DNA of 64,000 nt, taken from an uncultured Mycoplasmatota bacterium (GTDB lineage Bacteria > Bacillota_I > Bacilli_A > RF39 > UBA660). The position numbers and the translations under genes are program-made. The notes under the pieces are model-generated. The model made no database searches. It was not told the origin of the DNA and was given only the letters and a program-made list of their open reading frames with translations. The stretch lies in assembly GCA_900546715.1 (NCBI GenBank), contig UREA01000004.1, positions 17,386 to 81,385 on the forward strand, read 5' to 3'. This document shows, one piece after another, positions 51,319 through 59,636 of the stretch; the stretch's first letter is position 1; each line of letters begins with the position of its first letter.

Positions 51319-54176
51319 TTACTACTTCCTTTCTTAAACACAATCAATTTACTTAATATATAATTACCTATAATTACTACAATTTGCACAAGTATTTTTG
51401 ATATTGTATCATTATAATGCAGACAAGTAACTAAAATAAACATTAAGAACATATCTATTAATAAAGTAACTATTCTTGATGAAAAGAAACTAGTCACTTC
51501 TTTTAAAATGTTTTTATTTTCACTAGCAAACACAAATATCCGATTAGTAACATAAGCAAAAGCTACCGATATAACCCAAGATAAGACATTTGCTATTTGT
51601 AACTCCAATGAATTTGTTGCATCTAAAAATGTATGAGTAAATATAAAGTATGTTACAATACTTATAACAGTTGTAAGTACTCCAAAAATTAAATACATTA
51701 TTATTTCTTGATATTTCTTAAATAATTTATCAAACTTTTCTTGAAATTTTTCATAAATACAAACAGCAATGAACCCCATTAATCCTACAATTGATGCAAG
51801 TATTCCAAGTAACTTACCGGGAGAATTATATGAAATTTCTATTTTATGTGATCCTGCAGGTACCTTAAATCCTACAAAAGCACTATTTACCATTTCTGCT
51901 TCTACTTCCTCTTCATCAACCATTATACTAAATCCTTCATCATAAGGAATACTAGTAATAACATAAGAATCATTTTTAGCTTCTACCTTACCAGTAATTT
52001 TACTACTACCTTTATCAATATTTAAATCATCTATCTCTTCATAATTAATTTCCCCATAATCCATAGTATAAATATTAATATTAGATATTTCAAATCTTCC
52101 TTTACTTATTTCTATTTCTAAATTTCTAATATCTTCATTACTTGATAAAACATATTCAAAAGTATAGTTTTGATTGTGATATCTCCAAGAACGACATGTA
52201 AGTTTATTCGTCTCTCCATTAATAGTAATTGAAGTATCTCCTCTAGAACAAGATTCATTATAATTCATATCAAAAGTAATAATTAAATATTTATTACTAA
52301 TTGCCTCTGGCAATTCATAATTATATGTCGTACTTTCATCTAATTTAAAAGTGTAATTATTATCTAATTTCCAATCTAACTTTTCTATATGACTCTCATA
52401 ATCTGCATACCCACCATCAACTATTGGACTATTTAACATATAATCAACATTATAAGGAAACTCTAAAGATTCATATACCTCACTACTTCCAACATTATCA
52501 GTCACATAAACTAAAGGAAAAGCTAGTTTATTATAATATAAATTCAAATCACCTGAACTGGCAACTTCCTCATAACCTAAACCTGGAGAATTATCACTAA
52601 TAACATACTTAATTCCCATTAAATTGTTAAATAATTCATTTTTTGTTCCGGCACTAACAAATAAATTACGATATACTATATTATTACCAACACCAAAATT
52701 ATAAAAGTTCCAGTAATTATTATTATAATTAGAAGAATATAAAGTTGCACTATAATAATTTTCATTATAATACTTATTCGAAGTATCTAGTGGAAAATTT
52801 TCATTTATACTTCTATAATATCCGTGATCATTTATACTATCAAGTAAAGTTATTACATCACCACTATTAATATTTTCATATCTATCTATACTTACATATT
52901 CTTCATTAGTATTATTAATAATACTACTTACAAGTAAAAATAGTATTATTGGAATATATAAAATATAATTTTTTTGATATTTATTAAATAACAATATTAA
53001 AATAAAACTTATTAAAACATCTATAGAAAAACAAATGAGTACATCGTCATTATAATTATCAAATAAAGCAAACAGTATTAATATTAAAGCACCTACTCCT
53101 AAAGCTTTATAATTTATATTTTTATCTTTAATATTTTTAATGAACAATGCAAGTATTATAATATAAATTACCACAAATGGTATTAATACTTTACCTCTAA
53201 TATATAAAAATCCATTTAAAGCATACATAAATATAGGTATTAAAGTAATAATTAAAGTACTTACTCCTAAAAATACTTCACTTCTTTTTTTCTTTTTAGT
53301 AACTATTAACCCAATTGGTGCCAGTAAAAATATAGCAGTAATCCCCATACTAAATGATTTATAAACTACTTCTTTTAAATTGGGATATATTAAATCTATT
53401 AAAGAATTACTTACATCACTTAATCTTCCCGAATTCATTATGACATAAGCACTCGGAATAAGTATTATCGCTGCCATAAGTATTGGCACAATTATTCTAA
53501 TACTTGCTTTTAATACATCAATTAAAAACTCTTTTAAATTAAATGTTTTTTTATCAAGCAATTTATATACTCCATATAATAACACTGCAATTATCGCTGG
53601 AATACTATAATAATAATTAGTCATTATTATTAAAAATATACTTATCATTAAAATATAAGATTTATTATCATTTATATATTTATCTACCCCAATTAATGCT
53701 AGTATTAAAAATGGCATATACCAAACAAACATAATATGATGATGACTTTGATATGTAATTGAACTAAAAGTTATTAAAGCTAAACTAAGTACTAAAGATA
53801 ATTTATTATCTAAAGTATTATTCTTTAAAAACTTATACATTAATATTCCAGATGCTAAGTATAACAAAATACTTGCTATAATTATATAAGTAGCCATATT
53901 TATAAATGGCAAAAAATAAGATATTAAAATAACGGGGCTTAAAAGTCCATAATAACTATAATTAAATATATTTTGGCCCGATCCAATATTAATAGCTAAA
54001 TCCGGAGCTAAATTACCAGTTTCATAAAATATTTTTCTAAAATAATCAGGTATAACACTATGTTGACTAATCCAATCTGTACTTGATCCATACAAATTGT
54101 TAAAACCAAGCATTACTGCAATTAATATAATTCCATAAATAATAATAATTAAATAATTTTTCTTATCACTCTTCAT
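51315..54176 (-). CDS. Fusion: YfhO-type membrane glycosyltransferase + GtrA flippase domain
   Basis: 953 residues. Residues 1-800 match the YfhO plan: many helices, the N-terminal external loop GSSTDWISQHSVIPDYFRK, and a large beta-rich extracellular domain (about 430-790). Residues about 820-950 are a four-helix GtrA/GtcA domain (MYLIFGVLTTVISIVTYFIF, VTNRIFVFAS). YfhO acts as a GT-C transferase for teichoic acid glycosylation together with CsbB and a GtrA-like flippase; here flippase and transferase are one protein. Confidence 0.9.
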   Translation of the reverse strand: MKSDKKNYLIIIIYGIILIAVMLGFNNLYGSSTDWISQHSVIPDYFRKIFYETGNLAPDLAINIGSGQNIFNYSYYGLLSPVILISYFLPFINMATYIIIASILLYLASGILMYKFLKNNTLDNKLSLVLSLALITFSSITYQSHHHIMFVWYMPFLILALIGVDKYINDNKSYILMISIFLIIMTNYYYSIPAIIAVLLYGVYKLLDKKTFNLKEFLIDVLKASIRIIVPILMAAIILIPSAYVIMNSGRLSDVSNSLIDLIYPNLKEVVYKSFSMGITAIFLLAPIGLIVTKKKKRSEVFLGVSTLIITLIPIFMYALNGFLYIRGKVLIPFVVIYIIILALFIKNIKDKNINYKALGVGALILILFALFDNYNDDVLICFSIDVLISFILILLFNKYQKNYILYIPIILFLLVSSIINNTNEEYVSIDRYENINSGDVITLLDSINDHGYYRSINENFPLDTSNKYYNENYYSATLYSSNYNNNYWNFYNFGVGNNIVYRNLFVSAGTKNELFNNLMGIKYVISDNSPGLGYEEVASSGDLNLYYNKLAFPLVYVTDNVGSSEVYESLEFPYNVDYMLNSPIVDGGYADYESHIEKLDWKLDNNYTFKLDESTTYNYELPEAISNKYLIITFDMNYNESCSRGDTSITINGETNKLTCRSWRYHNQNYTFEYVLSSNEDIRNLEIEISKGRFEISNINIYTMDYGEINYEEIDDLNIDKGSSKITGKVEAKNDSYVITSIPYDEGFSIMVDEEEVEAEMVNSAFVGFKVPAGSHKIEISYNSPGKLLGILASIVGLMGFIAVCIYEKFQEKFDKLFKKYQEIIMYLIFGVLTTVISIVTYFIFTHTFLDATNSLELQIANVLSWVISVAFAYVTNRIFVFASENKNILKEVTSFFSSRIVTLLIDMFLMFILVTCLHYNDTISKILVQIVVIIGNYILSKLIVFKKGSSK

Positions 54177-54194
54177 AAATTCTCCGTTACATAG

Positions 54195-54222
54195 ATTATA
54201 TCATAAATGCAGAAAAAAACAA
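54195..54222 (-). promoter_or_regulatory. Promoter of the YfhO-GtrA/GtrB operon
   Basis: Minus strand TTGTTT (54222-54217), 16-base spacer, TATAAT (54200-54195). The -35 lies within the T tail of the preceding terminator. Confidence 0.55.
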
Positions 54223-54246
54223 TATGAAGGAGTTCTTCATATTGTT
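54218..54246 (-). terminator. Terminator of the ltaS-LCP operon
   Basis: Minus strand perfect 12-bp stem AACAATATGAAG / CTTCATATTGTT, loop AACTC, T7 tail; starts within the LCP gene stop codon. Confidence 0.93.
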
Positions 54247-56227
54247 AAAATAACATATCTTCTATAATGTCTGGAATTTCTTCTTCATCATTATTATCTG
54301 TTGATTCTTCCTCATTATTTTTATTTTCATCATTTTCACTATTTGATGATTCTTCATCACTTGGCTCTTCACTTACAGCTTCTCTACTATTAACAACATA
54401 AAAGGTTATATCTGTAATATTACCAAGGAATGTTGAAATAGGTACACTTTGATCCCCAATTAAACCAACATTAACACTACTATTATAATGTTCACTATCT
54501 GGATCAACATATTCTATATTACATACAATACCATTTTCACTACAATAATTCTCTGCCTCAGTTACTGTTTTACCAATAAAGCTAGGAAGCACTTCACTTG
54601 ATCTTTCACTTCTTTTACCTTTTCCAGGACTATATGTTTCATACTCTTCATTTACAGAAAAACTAAAAGTTTTAATTTCATCTTCATCTTCTTCCCCTAA
54701 AGTTACTTTTAAAGCATGCCTTATATCTTCTAAAGAATCTTCAAAATATCCTTGAGCAGAAGTAGTATTTCCCATACTTGGAACATAAACTGGCAAACTA
54801 TATGTTTCTAAATAAGCTTTATTAATGCTCAACATATCTTCACCATTTAAAACATTACTAACCATACTTTTAATAACACTATACCCCGACAAAATAGTAT
54901 TGATATCCATATTTGTAGCAATATTATTACTTACAGCATTTAAAATATCTTGTAAATTAGCAACACTACTAAATCCTAAAGCCTTATTAGCAATTGCTTC
55001 AACTACTTGTTGTTGATGTCTGATTCTATCTAAATCACTTCCAATATATAAATGCCTATTTCTCGCATAAGCTAGGGCTTGTTCACCATTTAATGTTTGC
55101 CATCCAGGTTCTATACAAACGAGATGATCTCCAAATTCTCTATCAGAATTTTGTTCACACATCATTCCATCATATTTATCAGCATTATATGTTGGAGCTT
55201 CTACATCAACTTCAATTCCTCCGATAGCATCAACCAACTCAACTACACCTTTAAAATTAATCTTAACATAATAATCTATATCAACATCTAAGAAATTACT
55301 AACAGTATCTATAACACAATTTGTCCCATAAGCGGCAGCTGAATTAATTTTAGCGTAAGTGTCATTTCGACATGCAATTGGAACATAAGTATCTCTTGGA
55401 ATACTAAGCATTGTAGTTTGCAAAGTATCTGGATTAAATGTAATAATCATTAAAGTATCACCATTAAATGCCGCATTAGCATTTAAACCATAATCTTCTG
55501 AATCAACTCCTAAAAGTAAGAATGTAAGTGGTTCTTCAAAAGTCTTATTACTTGACAAAACCAAATCTTGATTTTCTCGCTCTTCACTATATTTATATAA
55601 AACTTTAGTATCATTTGCTATATTTTGATAATCTTCCTCTTCATTAAATAATGTCACATAATTACTTGGTACAAATATAGCATCAATATCCCCATTATAT
55701 AAATCTTTAAGCATTGTATAATAATCACTATATTCAGTAATACTATTTACAAGTTTTTCTTCACTGTATAATTTATGTGCTAAAATATTACCTTCAATTT
55801 CTGCCTCATCATTAATCATACCTAAAACAGCATCATTATCAAACTCTGTATCACTCATTGAAATAAGTAAACTTGTATAAACTAAATTTTCATCATCGGT
55901 CATATTGCTTAAATTATTATAAATCATATCAATATAATAAGATCCAACTCCAAAAATACCAATAAATATAATAGAAATTATTGAAGTAATAACTACCATT
56001 TTATACTTACGACGTAATAAATTAAGTAAATTAATAAATAAATACAATATCAAATAAAGAATAAAAAATACTATAAAAATTATTCTAATAGTTGTTTCAA
56101 TTCCTTTTAAACTAAGTAAACTTTTCATAAAGAAAAAGAAAGCTATTATATAAATAATACCTATTAAATAATATAAATATCGATATACTTTCTTTGACCT
56201 TTTTAATTTTCTAATTACTTTATTCAT
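54245..56227 (-). CDS. LytR-CpsA-Psr (LCP) family ligase with extra domains
   Basis: 660 residues: three N-terminal helices (to about 110), an inserted domain of about 100 residues that looks like half of a solute-binding protein (NGDIDAIFVPSNYV), the LCP catalytic domain (about 235-430: FLLLGVDSEDYG, MIITFNPDTLQTTMLSIPRD, DLDRIRHQQQVVEAIANKAL), a PASTA-like domain (about 560-625: LPSFIGKTVTEAENYCSENG) and an acidic tail. LCP enzymes attach teichoic acids or capsules from lipid carriers to peptidoglycan. Third gene after ltaS. Confidence 0.92.
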   Translation of the reverse strand: MNKVIRKLKRSKKVYRYLYYLIGIIYIIAFFFFMKSLLSLKGIETTIRIIFIVFFILYLILYLFINLLNLLRRKYKMVVITSIISIIFIGIFGVGSYYIDMIYNNLSNMTDDENLVYTSLLISMSDTEFDNDAVLGMINDEAEIEGNILAHKLYSEEKLVNSITEYSDYYTMLKDLYNGDIDAIFVPSNYVTLFNEEEDYQNIANDTKVLYKYSEERENQDLVLSSNKTFEEPLTFLLLGVDSEDYGLNANAAFNGDTLMIITFNPDTLQTTMLSIPRDTYVPIACRNDTYAKINSAAAYGTNCVIDTVSNFLDVDIDYYVKINFKGVVELVDAIGGIEVDVEAPTYNADKYDGMMCEQNSDREFGDHLVCIEPGWQTLNGEQALAYARNRHLYIGSDLDRIRHQQQVVEAIANKALGFSSVANLQDILNAVSNNIATNMDINTILSGYSVIKSMVSNVLNGEDMLSINKAYLETYSLPVYVPSMGNTTSAQGYFEDSLEDIRHALKVTLGEEDEDEIKTFSFSVNEEYETYSPGKGKRSERSSEVLPSFIGKTVTEAENYCSENGIVCNIEYVDPDSEHYNSSVNVGLIGDQSVPISTFLGNITDITFYVVNSREAVSEEPSDEESSNSENDENKNNEEESTDNNDEEEIPDIIEDMLF

Positions 56228-56233
56228 CCCTAT

Positions 56234-56857
56234 TTATTCTCCCACTGCATACTCTACAACATATAATTTATCTTCCATTTTAACTAAAGTTACTGTAGCA
56301 TTATCATCATAACCTAAATCACTAACATATTCCCATGCTAAATCAACTATATAAGCATCAAATGTATCAGTCTCACCGATAGTATACTCACCCACTTCAG
56401 TGCTTAATACATCAATACTTGATACCTCTGGTAAATTTTGTTTTCTTTTGCCACTCGAATTATTTTCCATATGTTTATATATTGTATCTTCTACATTTAA
56501 CTTAAAATTTTCTATTGCATCTGGATATACATATTCTGTACCCCCAACATCATATTTATTAATTTTATTATTCATTGTAAATAAATCAATAACAAATAAT
56601 CTTGCTAAAGTATCTGCATATTTTTCATAATCTATTGTATCAGCCAGTAAAACATCTTTTAATTCTTCATAAATATTTTTCATTAATTCCGTATCTCTAT
56701 CATCTAAGTTATATCCATATTCTGAAATACTATCAACAACATTGACATTTTCTTGAACATCATCTTTTTTTAACATTTTAAATATTAAAAAGCAGCCGAT
56801 AGCTAATAATGCTATAACTACAAACAAAATTATTAATCTTTTATATTTTTTCTTCAT
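56234..56857 (-). CDS. Membrane-anchored protein of unknown function
   Basis: About 207 residues: short basic start, one helix (about 7-26), then a helical extracellular domain with no recognised motif (TLARLFVIDLFTMNNKINKY, YVYPDAIENFKLNVEDTIYK). ATG 56857 is chosen because GGAG sits 7 bases upstream. It sits between ltaS and the LCP gene with tight spacing, so a part in teichoic acid synthesis or attachment is plausible. Confidence 0.75.
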   Translation of the reverse strand: MKKKYKRLIILFVVIALLAIGCFLIFKMLKKDDVQENVNVVDSISEYGYNLDDRDTELMKNIYEELKDVLLADTIDYEKYADTLARLFVIDLFTMNNKINKYDVGGTEYVYPDAIENFKLNVEDTIYKHMENNSSGKRKQNLPEVSSIDVLSTEVGEYTIGETDTFDAYIVDLAWEYVSDLGYDDNATVTLVKMEDKLYVVEYAVGE

Positions 56858-56859
56858 TA

Positions 56860-58881
56860 TCATTCTCCTGTCATGGATACTGAATCAAGCAAATCATAAA
56901 CTATAATTAAATTAGATATATCGAGTCTTTCTTCCCCAATTGCACTAACATTAGCAATGTAATCTTCATCAATTATAGCACCATCTTCTAATACTTTATA
57001 TTCTCCAGTAGAATTGTTGTAATATACTTTTTCAGTCAAAATATTACCATTTGGAAAAACTATTAAATTATCCTCTTTAGCATTAAAGATATCTTCTCCA
57101 ACAGTATATTTATTATATAGTCCATACATATTTAATATGGTTGGAGCTACATTATACATACCTGTATAATAAGTAATTTCTCCACTAAATACATCTCTTA
57201 ATTCTTCATTTTTAGTCCAAATAATAAGTGGTGTCTTTTTATTAAGTTCATGATCATAATAATCATACTCTACATATTCGGGATCTCCTTCGACATATTC
57301 TTCACCAGTTTCAGGATTTAAATTATATAAATAATTTATTTCTCCCCGATTAAGTTTAGCATCATGATCTCCAAAGAATACAAATACTGTATCATCAAAA
57401 GCATCAGATTCATTGATGTAATTTAAGAAATCTCCAAGAGCCATATCTGCATAATTAGCGCTTTTTATATACTGTCCAACTGCTGTATCTGATAAATAAT
57501 CAACACTCACATCTACTTCTTCTAAAGTATCAGGGTTAATTTCTGTATAATGACTTGATAAATCTAAATTACTATATGGAGCTGCTTCATAAAATGGTGA
57601 GTGATTTGATAAAGTAATTACATAGCCCATATAATTTTCATAAGTACTTTCTATATTTTCCATAATAGGTATAGCTTGTCTAAAGAATAATCTATCATTT
57701 ATACCTAAATTAATAACATCAGCATCTGTATAAGTAAATGATTCTTCAAAATACATTCCTTCATAACCTAAAGATGGATGAGCTCTATCTCTACTCCACA
57801 TACTGGCAAGATTTCCATGCATACTAAATGTATAATATCCTAATTCTTGTAAATATTTAGGTATAGTAAAATATTCCCGGTCATAATAACTTGTAAATAC
57901 AGCTCCACTTGCTGCAGGCATTAATCCTGTAAGTAAAGTAAATTCGGTATCTGATGAAGTACCAGTACTTACTTGAGGATAGAAGTTTGAGAAAAACATT
58001 CCTTCACTAGCAAGTCTATTTAAATTTGGAGTAACTTCTGCTCCATTAAATTCTAAATCCATTAAGAAAGTTTGCATTCCTTCCATATGAACAAATACAA
58101 TATTTTTTCCCTTTAAAATACCTGTATATTCATTGTCCACATGTTCTTCTTTTTGATCAATATAAGCATCAAAAATCGCCTTTGCCTCTTCAACTCCAAA
58201 TAAACTACTAAGTTTAGTTCTAACAACTTGAACAGCATCATTTACTTGATACATTAAAATACCAAATCTTTCAACCACATATTCTCTATTCCATTGTTTA
58301 GCAAGACGTGAATAATCTGTTCCTGATGCTGTACCAAAGCTATATCCAAGACATAGGGCACCCACCAAAAGAGTTGTTACTACCATTTTTTTACCTTTTT
58401 CAATCTTATCTATAAAATAATAATAAGATGATGATAATAATTTTTTATGAATTACATAAAATATTATTGGTACCAATATATACATAATATCAAAAGCACT
58501 TAATTTTTCAAAGATTGAACCAGTTACAGTTTCCGCTTGGGATACAGTATCTAAATAGCCAATAGAAGCAAAATTAACATAGAATTTATAATAAATAGAA
58601 TTTATAACATTAATTATTGTAAATATTATTAACCATATAAAATAATATTTAAATTGATTTTTAGGCTTAACAAAATAACCTAAACCACCAATAATTAAAA
58701 TTATTCCTAAATCAGTTATAAATGGTTTAAAGCTAAAAAAATTGCCTATGGTAAAATATCTTACAAACATTGTACCAATTATTGCAAGTATTACATAAGA
58801 TATAAATAAACGATTAGTAATTATATATTCAACAATACTTTTACGAATTGTTTTTAATGTTTTTTTTATTTTTTTCTTCAT
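56860..58881 (-). CDS. ltaS: Lipoteichoic acid synthase-type sulfatase-fold protein (LtaS)
   Basis: About 673 residues: five N-terminal helices and an extracellular sulfatase-fold domain. Metal-binding motifs are NIVFVHMEGMQ, GTSSDTEFTLL, FFGDHDAKL and SMHGNLASMWSRD. LtaS polymerises glycerol phosphate from phosphatidylglycerol onto a glycolipid anchor. The nucleophile position, Thr in Staphylococcus and Bacillus LtaS (KTSD), appears as Ser (TSSD). ATG 58881 is used (AAGGG 5 bases upstream). First gene of an operon with the 207-residue protein and the LCP ligase. Confidence 0.93.
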   Translation of the reverse strand: MKKKIKKTLKTIRKSIVEYIITNRLFISYVILAIIGTMFVRYFTIGNFFSFKPFITDLGIILIIGGLGYFVKPKNQFKYYFIWLIIFTIINVINSIYYKFYVNFASIGYLDTVSQAETVTGSIFEKLSAFDIMYILVPIIFYVIHKKLLSSSYYYFIDKIEKGKKMVVTTLLVGALCLGYSFGTASGTDYSRLAKQWNREYVVERFGILMYQVNDAVQVVRTKLSSLFGVEEAKAIFDAYIDQKEEHVDNEYTGILKGKNIVFVHMEGMQTFLMDLEFNGAEVTPNLNRLASEGMFFSNFYPQVSTGTSSDTEFTLLTGLMPAASGAVFTSYYDREYFTIPKYLQELGYYTFSMHGNLASMWSRDRAHPSLGYEGMYFEESFTYTDADVINLGINDRLFFRQAIPIMENIESTYENYMGYVITLSNHSPFYEAAPYSNLDLSSHYTEINPDTLEEVDVSVDYLSDTAVGQYIKSANYADMALGDFLNYINESDAFDDTVFVFFGDHDAKLNRGEINYLYNLNPETGEEYVEGDPEYVEYDYYDHELNKKTPLIIWTKNEELRDVFSGEITYYTGMYNVAPTILNMYGLYNKYTVGEDIFNAKEDNLIVFPNGNILTEKVYYNNSTGEYKVLEDGAIIDEDYIANVSAIGEERLDISNLIIVYDLLDSVSMTGE

Positions 58882-58903
58882 ATTTTCCCTTCTTACAAAC
58901 AAT

Positions 58904-58932
58904 ATTATAGCAATATTTAACTTTTTAATCAA
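58904..58932 (-). promoter_or_regulatory. Promoter of the ltaS operon
   Basis: Minus strand TTGATT (58932-58927), 17-base spacer, TATAAT (58909-58904), 22 bases before the ltaS ATG. Confidence 0.82.
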
Positions 58933-58938
58933 TTATTG

Positions 58939-58967
58939 TTGCAAAAAAAGTAGAAATTTGATACAAT
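58939..58967 (+). promoter_or_regulatory. Promoter of the former tRNA-Gly unit
   Basis: TTGCAA (58939-58944), 17-base spacer, TACAAT (58962-58967), ending 8 bases before the truncated tRNA copy. Confidence 0.7.
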
Positions 58968-58975
58968 TTATTTAC

Positions 58976-59017
58976 GCAGGTGTAGTACAGCGGTTAGTAT
59001 GCGGCCTTGCCAAGGTT
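58976..59017 (+). pseudogene. 5' half of a tRNA-Gly(GCC) gene
   Basis: GCAGGTGTAGTACAGCGGTT and the following D-arm and anticodon loop (TTGCCAA) align with the first 40 or so bases of the intact tRNA at 59210, then the similarity ends in the anticodon 3' stem. No T arm or acceptor 3' strand follows. Best explained as a tRNA cut by integration of an element at the anticodon loop. Confidence 0.75.
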
Positions 59018-59209
59018 AAACCTGTAGTGTGATTTCAAAAATTACAAACCCTTATAAATAAAGGATTTATAAGAAAGATTTAATTTTGAAAATCAAAAAT
59101 TACCGCTTTGTGTACCAAATCGTGTACCAAAATAACAAACTTTGATTAAATTAGTTTCAATTATTCTAATTTATCAACAAAAAAAATTAATCAAAAATAA
59201 TTAAAATTC
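59018..59209. other. Remnant of an integrated element between tRNA half and intact tRNA
   Basis: No complete gene. On the minus strand a frame ends ...YFGTRFGTQSGNF and stops at 59099-59101, like the final residues of phage or ICE tyrosine integrases, and points toward the tRNA half as integrases do. The rest (including an AAACCCTTATAAATAAAGG-like stretch) is A/T-rich. A weak pair TTGATT-N17-TCTAAT (59142-59170) may serve the intact tRNA. Confidence 0.5.
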
Positions 59210-59284
59210 GCAGGTATAGTACAGTGGTTAGTACATCGCGTTGCCAACGCGAGGACGGCAGTTCGAATCTGCTTACTTGCTCCA
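59210..59284 (+). tRNA. tRNA-Gly (GCC)
   Basis: Complete cloverleaf: acceptor GCAGGTA / TACTTGC (one G-U), D arm TAGTACAGTGGTTAGTA, anticodon stem TCGCG / CGCGA with loop TTGCCAA (anticodon GCC), T arm GGCAGTTCGAATCTGCT, discriminator T and encoded CCA. Confidence 0.96.
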
Positions 59285-59298
59285 TTTTGATAATTACA

Positions 59299-59323
59299 AT
59301 CTCTAGTTTTTAGAGATTTTTTT
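59299..59323 (+). terminator. Terminator after tRNA-Gly
   Basis: ATCTCTA, loop GTTTT, TAGAGAT followed by TTTTTT, 15 bases past the CCA end. Confidence 0.9.
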
Positions 59324-59325
59324 AT

Positions 59326-59362
59326 AAAAATAACTTAGCCTTTTTTAGGTTAAGTTATTTTT
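59326..59362. terminator. Bidirectional terminator
   Basis: AAAAATAACTTAGCCT / AGGTTAAGTTATTTTT with a 5-base T loop and one G-U pair; a second hairpin directly after the tRNA terminator, covering the stop of the truncated ORF on the minus strand. Confidence 0.75.
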
Positions 59363-59492
59363 ATTTAGTGGTTCTATTTTTATTTTCTTATACACCTTTT
59401 TAAATCCTTCAAATATTGTATCTATTTCCTCATCATCTAATAAATAATCAATATTAGAAACTTTTTTAAATACCGGAAATAAGTGAAAAAGG
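59345..59492 (-). pseudogene. C-terminal gene fragment cut by the IS4-type element
   Basis: An open minus-strand frame runs from the IS boundary to TAA at 59345 and reads HLFPVFKKVSNIDYLLDDEE ... KKIKIEPLNKNNLT. It has no start and no recognisable domain; composition is normal for a coding end. Most likely the tail of a gene whose remainder was lost or lies on the other side of the insertion. Confidence 0.45.
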
Positions 59493-59532
59493 CAATGTTA
59501 TTAACTTAAGAGGTAAAAATGTTAATTTTATC

Positions 59533-59569
59533 AAACCAGATAAATCAAATAAAATGATTTTTCTGGTTT
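59533..59569 (+). terminator. Hairpin inside the IS left end
   Basis: AAACCAGA-T-AAATCA, 7-base loop, TGATTTTTCTGGTTT, followed by TTATATTTTT on the plus strand; one mismatch in a 15-bp stem. Confidence 0.7.
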
Positions 59570-59636
59570 TTATATTTTTAGGACATAATGCCCCTTACCC
59601 CAAACTTAATAGGCTTATCTAAATTTAAATTTATTT

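Noticed and set aside
59018..59209. Functional integrase gene or complete prophage
   Set aside because: Only about 25 codons of an integrase-like C-terminus remain before an upstream stop, and no phage genes are nearby.
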